From Chlorobiota bacterium (GTDB lineage: Bacteria; Bacteroidota; Ignavibacteria; Tepidaquicellales; OLB5): a stretch of DNA of 64,000 nt. Within the stretch, counting starts at the first letter, position 1. Each line of letters opens with the position of its first letter. This document shows, in pieces, positions 20,209-26,806 of this stretch. Where the stretch lies: positions 47,520-111,519 of the forward strand of contig JAKEEM010000021.1 of NCBI GenBank assembly GCA_022616535.1, written 5' to 3'. The notes beneath the pieces are model-generated. The model did not search any database, had not been told where the DNA came from, and saw only the letters and a program-made list of their open reading frames with translations. The position numbers and the translations under genes were made by a program.

Positions 20209-21225
20209 TTATATTTTTGATCTGAAGTTAAACAAAAATCCGGCTTTTATCTGAAATGAATTTTTTCTGCTTCCGTAGAAATATGTCTTAAAAGTTGGCT
20301 CAACGAACAATAAAGGGAAATACATTACATTTGGCTTAAATCTAACCCCTGTGCCTACTTCAAGATAATTATTGTAATCAAGCTTGCGGCTATCGAACTG
20401 GATATTTTCGACCAAATAGTTTTCAATATAGCTGTAGCCTCCGGTATGAAATCTTAACACCTGCTGGAGAACAACTTGCAGGAAGGCATTACGGTATTTA
20501 TAGTCATACATTGCCGCATAATACATATCCATGTACAGGCTTGTTTTTGTTGACGAACGGCTTGAAACATATACTTTTCCTTCTCCGAAGCGGTTGTAAT
20601 AAATGAGCATTGGCTTTAGATTAATCTTGCTTGAATCTAAGTCTATCTGTCTTGTATAGCCGATTCTAAACTCAAAGAAAAGGTTTTTTAAAATGTAATA
20701 GCGGAAGAATCCCCCGATTTCAAAAAACCGGTCATTATAAATAAATGCTTTCGTTGTTTTTGTATCTGTGTAAACATCCAAATAAGGACCGGCGTAAAAG
20801 TTTTTGCCGATTTTAAAATTAATATGGGCAACTAAATTGGCAATATAGTTTTCCTGATACGAGTCAAAGTAATTATAAAAATAAAGGTCGATTGACCTGG
20901 GTGCAGTAAATGAGCGTTCCTCCCTGATAACAAGTGCTGCTGACTTTGAAATCTCAACATCCTTTGAATTTGACGAGTGTCTTCCGACATAGTCAAACTG
21001 CCTTAGAGACCTATCATACTTTCTCTGGTCATAATATATATAACCGAGCTGAAGACGGGTTTTTGTGTCTCTGGGGTTATCCTTTAGATGGAGTTCAAAG
21101 AAATATGAAGCAGTGGTTCTGTTTCCCTGATTTAAGTAATAATATCCGGAATCTGCATATGATTGAGAGAAGGTGACTCGTAGCGAAATTATTAGAATTA
21201 CTACAGGGAGTACAAATTTAAACAT
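20209..21225 (-). CDS. NfrA-like outer-membrane protein: TPR repeats plus beta-barrel
   Basis: 338 residues. A signal peptide ends near VTFSQ (residue 21). Two TPR units follow (about 24-95: DSGYYYLNQGNRTTASYFFELHLK, then LQLGYIYYDQRKYDRSLRQF, each a consensus TPR helix pair). From about residue 110 to the end the sequence alternates aromatic and polar residues in short strands (SIDLYFYNYF, NFYAGPYLDVY, FFEFRIGYT), which reads as an 8-12-strand barrel. E. coli NfrA also has N-terminal TPRs and a C-terminal barrel but is about 990 residues, so this would be a compact version. Assignment rests on architecture and on the adjacent NfrB-like and WecB genes, not on clear residue identity. Confidence 0.6.
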   Translation of the reverse strand: MFKFVLPVVILIISLRVTFSQSYADSGYYYLNQGNRTTASYFFELHLKDNPRDTKTRLQLGYIYYDQRKYDRSLRQFDYVGRHSSNSKDVEISKSAALVIREERSFTAPRSIDLYFYNYFDSYQENYIANLVAHINFKIGKNFYAGPYLDVYTDTKTTKAFIYNDRFFEIGGFFRYYILKNLFFEFRIGYTRQIDLDSSKINLKPMLIYYNRFGEGKVYVSSRSSTKTSLYMDMYYAAMYDYKYRNAFLQVVLQQVLRFHTGGYSYIENYLVENIQFDSRKLDYNNYLEVGTGVRFKPNVMYFPLLFVEPTFKTYFYGSRKNSFQIKAGFLFNFRSKI

Positions 21226-21353
21226 AAGTTTCTAAAGAATTTATATAATTGTTTTCAGAAAATGAAATAAAATAACTTTTTTAAGTTACCTGATAAGAAC
21301 TTATAAATTTGCGCAAACCCCCTCTATAATAATAATAATTTTTTATTTAAAAT

Positions 21354-21381
21354 CAAATCTAAATTTTTTCGTTAGACCCAA
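21354..21381 (-). promoter_or_regulatory. Candidate promoter for the NfrA-like operon
   Basis: Read on the minus strand, TTG (complement of CAA at 21379-21381) is followed after 17 bp by TAGATTTG (complement of 21354-21361). The spacing is at the low end for this promoter class and the leader to the start at 21225 would be about 120 nt, so this is tentative. Confidence 0.35.
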
Positions 21382-21470
21382 ATTAGTTTTTTGGGGTATT
21401 GAACTCAATACCAAATTTACGTTATACATCAATAAATTAGTTACCTAAAATCGTGTGTTTTTTGAAAGAA

Positions 21471-21501
21471 TTGCTAAAAATTTCATATTTTTATATTTTT
21501 G
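21471..21501 (+). promoter_or_regulatory. Promoter of tsaD placed for a leaderless mRNA
   Basis: TTG at 21471-21473, then 20 bp, then TATTTTTG at 21494-21501, an exact match to the Bacteroidota-type consensus. Only three bases (TAA) separate the -7 element from the ATG at 21505, so transcription would start at or next to the start codon. No ribosome-binding site is present. Confidence 0.6.
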
Positions 21502-21504
21502 TAA

Positions 21505-22515
21505 ATGGCAATTTTCACATTTGCTGTTGAGACTTCCTGCGATGAGACCTCAGCCGCTATTTTGAGCGATAATACAGTTTTATCCAACGTAATATCTTCT
21601 CAATATTTTCATAGTGAGTTCGGGGGCATAGTTCCTGAACTTGCGTCAAGGGCGCATATTAAGACAATAGATAAAATCGCAGGTTCTGCCCTAGAAAAAT
21701 CTGGAATTAAAAAAAACAATATAAATTTAGTTGCGGCAACAAGAGGACCAGGCCTAATAGGCTCACTTTTAGTCGGTTATAATTATGCTAAAGCTTTTTC
21801 AATAGCCCTAAATATTCCATTTATTGGAATTAACCATATAGAATCACACCTATTTTCTTGCTTCATAGGCCAAGACGAGATTGAATTCCCTTTTATAGCT
21901 TTGGTAGTATCAGGCGGACATACAATTTTGTTTTTAGTAAAAGATTATACAAATTACAATGTTTTTGGTGAGACCCAGGACGATGCAGCAGGCGAGGCAT
22001 TCGATAAAGTTGCTAAAATGCTCGGGCTGGAATATCCCGGCGGGCCTGCAATTGATAATCTTGCAAAAGATGGCGACGAAAATTATCACAGCTTTCCTTC
22101 GGCAAATTTAAAGGCTCAAATTTATGATTTTTCGTTCAGCGGGATAAAAACGTCTGTTCTCTATTTTTTGAAAAAAAGATTTAACGATAAATCTAAATTA
22201 CCTTTGAATGATATTTGCGCTTCATTTCAAAAGGCTGTTGTGACCTCTCTTGTAGAAAAAACAATGCTTGCTGCAAAGAATTTCGGAATAAAAAGCATTG
22301 CCATATCAGGCGGAGTTTCAGCAAATTCAAAATTAAGGAGCGGATTTTTAAAATTTGAAAACGATAGCTATAAAATCCACTTCCCGGAGAAGATTTATTC
22401 TACCGATAATGCTGCCATGATTGGGTATTATGCTTATTTAAAATATAAGTATTCTCTGGAAAAAGATTGGCAGAAGGAATTATTTGAACAAGCATTTGCA
22501 AGATTTAAAAATTAG
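21505..22515 (+). CDS. tsaD: tRNA N6-adenosine threonylcarbamoyltransferase TsaD
   Basis: 336 residues, the normal length. It begins FAVETSCDETSAAIL, the family's phosphate-1 motif. Metal-binding NHIESHLFS gives HxExH (about residues 111-115), followed by LVVSGGHT, FGETQDDAAGEAFDKVAK, PGGPAIDNLAK, FSFSGIKTSV and ISGGVSANSKLR, ending with STDNAAMIGYYAY (metal Asp). With TsaB/TsaE it transfers threonylcarbamoyl to A37 of ANN-decoding tRNAs. The ATG follows directly on the promoter; mgtE starts 5 bp after its stop. Confidence 0.97.
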   Translation: MAIFTFAVETSCDETSAAILSDNTVLSNVISSQYFHSEFGGIVPELASRAHIKTIDKIAGSALEKSGIKKNNINLVAATRGPGLIGSLLVGYNYAKAFSIALNIPFIGINHIESHLFSCFIGQDEIEFPFIALVVSGGHTILFLVKDYTNYNVFGETQDDAAGEAFDKVAKMLGLEYPGGPAIDNLAKDGDENYHSFPSANLKAQIYDFSFSGIKTSVLYFLKKRFNDKSKLPLNDICASFQKAVVTSLVEKTMLAAKNFGIKSIAISGGVSANSKLRSGFLKFENDSYKIHFPEKIYSTDNAAMIGYYAYLKYKYSLEKDWQKELFEQAFARFKN

Positions 22516-22520
22516 AAATA

Positions 22521-23906
22521 ATGCCTGATAAAAAGCAAAACAGAGCGGTAATTGAAGTCGACGAGCAATTACTTGGTGATATTTCTGATTTAATAAAAAG
22601 CAAATCAGATACACTTCTTAAAAACATACTTGCAGATATTTATCCTGCCGATATTGCATTAATAATCGATGACCTGACACAGGAAGAAGGAATTGAGTTA
22701 TTCAAGCTGCTTGATTATGAGACACAAGCGGAAGCGATTTTAGAGCTGGGGGATTTTCAGAAAGAAAATATTTTAAACAGCCTTTTGCCGGACGAAATAA
22801 CAGGGATTGTCAGTAAAATGGATTCCGATGATGCAACAGATGTTGTAGGCATGCTTGACAACGAAAAAGCACTTGAAGTTCTTGAAAGAATGACCGCCGA
22901 GGATTCAAGTGAAGTCAAGGAGCTTCTTGTATACGATGAAAGCACAGCCGGCGGTATAATGCAAAAGGAGTTTGTAACAGTTAATGCAACGGACTCCGTG
23001 AACAAGGCGGTTGATATAATCCGCGAAAAGGCACCTGATAACGAACATCTTTATCATGTGTGGGTTACAGATGAGGAAGGAAAGCTAGCCGGCATTGTAT
23101 CCCTAAAAAAAATAATTGTGGCTCTTGATACTCCTGCAATGATTATGGCAGATATCATGTCAATAGAAGTAATTTCCGTTGATGTTAATACTGACCAAGA
23201 GGAAGTTGCAAATATTATGAGAAAATATGACCTTGTTACTTTACCTGTGGTTGATTCAAGTGAGCGGGTTGTTGGAAAAATATCTTTTGACGACGTAGCC
23301 GATATTATGGAGGAAGAATTTTCCGAGGATGTTGCTAAAATTGTAGGTTCAGATGCCATGGAGCTTGAAAGCAAGTCGCCTTTTCAGATAGCATGGTTAA
23401 GACTTCCCTGGGTTTTAATCACTCTGGGAATACAATTTTTTGCGGGAGTTGTAATTAATTATTATGACCAGACATTGACAAAAGTTATACTTCTTGCCTC
23501 GTTTATGCCGATTATTTCTGCAATCTCCGGAAATACCGGGCTGCAGGCTTCGGCTATGACTGTTCGGGCACTTGCAACCGGAACAGTAACACTGGGAAAG
23601 TGGGCTGAACCTGTTAAGCGTTCCCTTAAAATTAGTCTGATAATCGGCTCAATATGCGGTATAATTATTGGATTAATCGGGGGATTATGGTACGGCAAGC
23701 TGATCTTTGGTCTTGTCGTTGGTATTTCAATGTGTATCTCAATTAACATTTCTGCCTTTGTAGGTACTACAACACCGTTATTATCCAAAAGAATTGGCTT
23801 TGACCCCGCAATTACAGTGGGACCGTTTGAAACAGCTTTTCAGGATGTAGTGGGTATTACGGTATTTTTAACTCTTGCTACATTTTCACTAAAATGGTTA
23901 TTATAA
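22521..23906 (+). CDS. mgtE: Magnesium transporter MgtE
   Basis: 461 residues, standard for MgtE. Residues about 20-130 form the acidic, helical MgtE N domain (LEMLDDEKA-type repeats: LLDYETQAEAILELG, MDSDDATDVVGML). Residues about 135-260 carry two CBS domains (IMQKEFVTVN; IMSIEVISVD). From about 285 there are five membrane helices with SGNTGLQASAMTVRALATG, the pore signature, and a C-terminal DPAITVGPFETAFQDVVGI. CBS and N domains close the pore when cytosolic Mg2+ is high. It is probably co-transcribed with tsaD. Confidence 0.96.
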   Translation: MPDKKQNRAVIEVDEQLLGDISDLIKSKSDTLLKNILADIYPADIALIIDDLTQEEGIELFKLLDYETQAEAILELGDFQKENILNSLLPDEITGIVSKMDSDDATDVVGMLDNEKALEVLERMTAEDSSEVKELLVYDESTAGGIMQKEFVTVNATDSVNKAVDIIREKAPDNEHLYHVWVTDEEGKLAGIVSLKKIIVALDTPAMIMADIMSIEVISVDVNTDQEEVANIMRKYDLVTLPVVDSSERVVGKISFDDVADIMEEEFSEDVAKIVGSDAMELESKSPFQIAWLRLPWVLITLGIQFFAGVVINYYDQTLTKVILLASFMPIISAISGNTGLQASAMTVRALATGTVTLGKWAEPVKRSLKISLIIGSICGIIIGLIGGLWYGKLIFGLVVGISMCISINISAFVGTTTPLLSKRIGFDPAITVGPFETAFQDVVGITVFLTLATFSLKWLL

Positions 23907-23973
23907 AATTAAAACGAGTATAGAAAAAAGATTTTTAAAATATCTTGCTCCCGCAGACACAGTCACACTTGGG

Positions 23974-24861
23974 ATGTTTTCTACCCTTATCCTTATCTAT
24001 ATCTTTTTTAATTCAGGTATTGAATTCTGGTATTTTTTCATTACTCTAAACTTAATTCTAATATTTACAATTTGGAAAATTGTCACAAAGTATGAAGAAA
24101 AAGTTCAATTGAATAAAATTAATGAGAGCACTGAAAAATCTTTCTTAAAAATACTTCGCTACTGGTACGGAGTTGCAGCAATACTTATTATTTTTAAGCA
24201 GGTTTATTTTATAGTGTATTCTCTTAAGCCATCTGACTGGGATTTACTTTTTATAAAAATGGATTTTATTATATTCGGCGTAAATCCTACCCAATGGGTT
24301 TACAGATTTGAAAATCCAATATTAACCGAATTCCTTCAAATCATTTACGCTTATTATTATCCGATGATTGTTGTTTTCGGGCTGGAATTATACTTATGGA
24401 AAAGGTTTAAAGAATATAAGTATACCATATTTATTATTTTTTTCAGCTTTTATTTCAGTTATCTACTGTATATGATTTTCCCCGCAAACGGCCCTCGATT
24501 TCACCTGCATGATTTCAGTGCCATATCATCCGAGCTGCCGGGGCTGTTCCTAACAGAATATATTCGGGAATTTCTTAATTTCGGAGAGTCAATCCCGAGC
24601 AGTGTACCCAATCCGCAGGATTATGTTCAGCGGGACGTTATGCCGAGCCTTCATATCATAACTGCATTTTTGATTATGTATCTTTCGTGGAAATTCAACT
24701 CAAAATCATTTTATTTTTATCTTCCTTATTTTTTATGTATGGCAGCAGCAACAATATATTTAAGATATCACTACGTAGTTGACATACCGGGGGGTTTAAT
24801 TGTTTGTGTGATTACGATATTACTTGGTAAGTTAGTATATAAGGGAAACCTGATTGATTAA
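23974..24861 (+). CDS. PAP2-superfamily membrane phosphatase; true start probably upstream
   Basis: At least 295 residues with about six membrane helices. The C-terminal half carries the acid-phosphatase pattern: GPRFHLHDF, then PSLHIITAFL and YLRYHYVVDIPGG, with His in the last two motifs. Substrates of this group are lipid phosphates or inositol-phosphoceramide-like acceptors. The ATG at 23974 sits inside a hydrophilic-to-hydrophobic N-terminus that continues upstream without a stop to 23893 (residues reading KTSIEKRFLKYLAPADTVTLG), and this looks like genuine protein. No ATG, GTG or TTG lies in that extension; ATT at 23908 is the most plausible start. The stop overlaps the convergent cobO stop. 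Confidence 0.75.
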   Translation: MFSTLILIYIFFNSGIEFWYFFITLNLILIFTIWKIVTKYEEKVQLNKINESTEKSFLKILRYWYGVAAILIIFKQVYFIVYSLKPSDWDLLFIKMDFIIFGVNPTQWVYRFENPILTEFLQIIYAYYYPMIVVFGLELYLWKRFKEYKYTIFIIFFSFYFSYLLYMIFPANGPRFHLHDFSAISSELPGLFLTEYIREFLNFGESIPSSVPNPQDYVQRDVMPSLHIITAFLIMYLSWKFNSKSFYFYLPYFLCMAAATIYLRYHYVVDIPGGLIVCVITILLGKLVYKGNLID

Positions 24862-25532
24862 TACTCAATTCCCTGCCGTGCCTGAATCCCCTTATCAAAA
24901 TAATGCTTGATTTTCCTCATTTCTGTTATCAAATCGACTTTTTCCTCGAGTCCCTCAATTAGCTTATGTCCGGTCATTACGAGCTCAAATCTTCTTTTTT
25001 TATTATATAAATCTATTATTTTGAACACATCTTCTTTTTCAATTAAATGATAAACTACGGCAGCAATTATTTCATCTAGGATTAATAAATCTTGTTTTCC
25101 GCCTCTTATTAATTTTTTTGTAATACTAAGTGCTCTTTGTGCTTCTTTAAAATCCTCATCTGCATTCTTAAACCTGAATGTTCCATCCTTATTCATTCTT
25201 TCGCAGCCAGTTCTGTAAACTTCAAGGGGCAGGTTTTGTTTTTTAAGTTTTCTGAGTGTAATATGCTCACTGTAATGTTCCGTTTGCTCATCATACCCTT
25301 TATCGAACTCGACAATTGCTATCTTTTTGCCTGCACCCAAAGCCCTGATTGCAAGTCCAATTGCCGCCGTTGTTTTCCCCTTGCCGTAGCCGTAATAAAG
25401 GTGGATCTGGTGCTTTTTTTCATCAGGGAGTTTTTTGTAATCTTCAATAATTTTTTTTATCTTTTCCTTATACTTTTTACCGCCGGCTTCGCGTGCCTCT
25501 TTTAACGATATTTTTTTCTTCTTCAGCGTCAT
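24858..25532 (-). CDS. cobO: Cob(I)yrinic acid a,c-diamide adenosyltransferase
   Basis: 224 residues. A Lys-rich N-terminal extension (residues 1-40) leads to a P-loop, YGYGKGKTTAAIGLAIRALG (about 47-66), then KGYDEQ and LLILDEIIAAVVYHLI, GHKLIEGLEEKVDLITEM, and the C-terminal QARQGIEY (compare ARKGIEY in CobA/CobO). It adenosylates corrinoids. It is the last gene of the riboswitch-led operon and its start overlaps the dCMP deaminase stop by 4 bp. Confidence 0.92.
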   Translation of the reverse strand: MTLKKKKISLKEAREAGGKKYKEKIKKIIEDYKKLPDEKKHQIHLYYGYGKGKTTAAIGLAIRALGAGKKIAIVEFDKGYDEQTEHYSEHITLRKLKKQNLPLEVYRTGCERMNKDGTFRFKNADEDFKEAQRALSITKKLIRGGKQDLLILDEIIAAVVYHLIEKEDVFKIIDLYNKKRRFELVMTGHKLIEGLEEKVDLITEMRKIKHYFDKGIQARQGIEY

Positions 25533-26020
25533 TCTAAATCAGTAAAATCTATTTCTAATCGTTTATCCCCGAAATTAAGCTGTTTGTATTTTACACCAGC
25601 CATATCAAGCATTTTCTTTGATGCTTTAACTGAGTCGGTATCTTTGTACTTATCGGAAAGAAAAATTATTTCTTTAATGCCTGACTGTATTATCAGCTTC
25701 GTACATTCATTGCAGGGGAAAAGTGCAACGTAAATTCTGGAGCCGTGAAGGTCTTTGGTCGAGTTTAAAATTGAATTGGCTTCCGCATGAACTACATAAG
25801 GATATTTGGTCTCATTCGGCTTGTCAGAAGATTTCTCCCAGGGAAGCTCGTCGTCGCTGCAGCCGATTGGGAAACCGTTATAACCGATTCCGACAATTTT
25901 GTTATACTGGTTTACGATACAGGCTCCGACTTGAGTATTGGGGTCTTTGCTCCTTTTTGCAGAAAGAAGGGCAATACCCATAAAATATTCGTCCCATGAA
26001 ATGTAATCTTTTCTTTTCAT
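25529..26020 (-). CDS. dCMP deaminase family protein
   Basis: From the Met at 26020 the protein is 163 residues. It has the zinc-binding deaminase motifs VVHAEANSIL (His plus catalytic Glu) and PCNECTKLI (two Cys), and GYNGFPIGC, as in dCMP deaminase/ComEB. An upstream ATG at 26053 would add the 11 residues MDSHFHGNDNK, but these are a translation of a dispersed repeat (26026-26053), so I place the start at 26020. The frame is otherwise tightly coupled: the stop overlaps cobO by 4 bp. dCMP deaminase feeds dUMP to thymidylate synthesis, which consumes folate and so touches MetH metabolism, though the link is inference. Confidence 0.88.
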   Translation of the reverse strand: MKRKDYISWDEYFMGIALLSAKRSKDPNTQVGACIVNQYNKIVGIGYNGFPIGCSDDELPWEKSSDKPNETKYPYVVHAEANSILNSTKDLHGSRIYVALFPCNECTKLIIQSGIKEIIFLSDKYKDTDSVKASKKMLDMAGVKYKQLNFGDKRLEIDFTDLE

Positions 26021-26025
26021 TTTAT

Positions 26026-26053
26026 TGTCATTCCCGTGGAAGTGGGAATCCAT
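26026..26053. repeat. Half copy of a dispersed palindromic repeat
   Basis: TGTCATTCCCGTGGAAGTGG begins a 28-bp segment whose arms (ATTCCC...GGGAAT) form a short palindrome. It shares the TGTCATTCC end with the longer element at 34595-34682. It lies between the UPF0200-type gene and dCMP deaminase inside the operon. Confidence 0.6.
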
Positions 26054-26057
26054 ATTT

Positions 26058-26591
26058 TTACAAATATTTATCCAAACTCTTTTTTAATTCTTCCAGGGTC
26101 CCGTCATTAATAACCAAGTAATCCGTAAATGCAATAGGTCCCCCTTTATCGAGATTCTCAATTTCACTTACATCACGGCTTATCGATTCCTCATAGCTAA
26201 GCGGTCTGGCGGAGCGTTTTGCGAGCCGCTCGTATCTCAATGCTTTTGTTGTGTAAATGGTAAGCAGTTTAAACGCATCGCCGAACTTTTCTTTCAAAAT
26301 TTTAAACTCATCCCACGAATAAAGACTTTCAACTACTACACTATTGTGTTTTACAAACTCTTCTATTACAGTCATACTTTTTACAGCCATAGCACCCATG
26401 CCCAACTCTTTGCGGAGATTTTCCCTCGTTTCTTTTTCGTTTTTTTCATTTATTTCAAGCCCAAGCCTTTTCATTTCATTCAATACCACCTCTCCGAAAT
26501 ACACCTGTTTAAAGCCCTTTTCAACAAAAAATTTTACTGCTTCCGATTTACCTGAACCACACATTCCAGTGACTGCAATTATTTTATTCAA
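26058..26591 (-). CDS. UPF0200-type nucleotide kinase-like P-loop ATPase
   Basis: 177 residues. The N-terminus IIAVTGMCGSGKSEAVKFF is a P-loop of the dephospho-CoA-kinase-like/UPF0200 type, which is best known from archaea. VVVESLYSWDEFKILKEKFGD follows, then RYERLAKRSARP (an Arg-rich lid-like segment) and ISRDVSEIENLDKGGPIAFTDYLVIND, which is the conserved C-terminal pattern. The substrate is unknown. It starts 4 bp inside the end of the BFD-like gene, so it is translationally coupled, and it lies in the cobalamin operon. Confidence 0.75.
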   Translation of the reverse strand: MNKIIAVTGMCGSGKSEAVKFFVEKGFKQVYFGEVVLNEMKRLGLEINEKNEKETRENLRKELGMGAMAVKSMTVIEEFVKHNSVVVESLYSWDEFKILKEKFGDAFKLLTIYTTKALRYERLAKRSARPLSYEESISRDVSEIENLDKGGPIAFTDYLVINDGTLEELKKSLDKYL

Positions 26592-26794
26592 CCAACGTCT
26601 CCCCCAATCTGAATTGGTTCAAATTCCGTTTTGCCTGTCTGAATCATAAGCTCAACGTAGGGTATGCACAGTTTACAGTTTTCGCCGAATGTAATATATT
26701 TTTTAAGCTCTTCAAATGTTTTAATGTTACTGTGAACCATAAGCTGCTGTATATCAGAAAATAATCGGTTATAACAAACACACCGGTCAACCAT
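26588..26794 (-). CDS. Small BFD-like [2Fe-2S] protein
   Basis: 68 residues. Cys pairs CVCYNR (residues 5 and 7) and ENCKLCIPYV (about 39 and 42), with helices between, match the BFD-like [2Fe-2S] domain that binds iron-sulfur clusters in bacterioferritin-associated ferredoxin, NirB and related proteins. The gene begins 12 bp after metH. A Fe-S electron carrier next to MetH could serve reductive reactivation of cob(II)alamin, but this is inference from position. The overlapping frame starting at 26835 is a shadow. Confidence 0.7.
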   Translation of the reverse strand: MVDRCVCYNRLFSDIQQLMVHSNIKTFEELKKYITFGENCKLCIPYVELMIQTGKTEFEPIQIGGDVG

Positions 26795-26806
26795 CGTTTT
26801 TTGAGC

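Noticed and set aside
26021..26053. Start of dCMP deaminase at 26053
   Set aside because: The extra residues MDSHFHGNDNK translate a dispersed palindromic repeat; the family start fits the Met at 26020.
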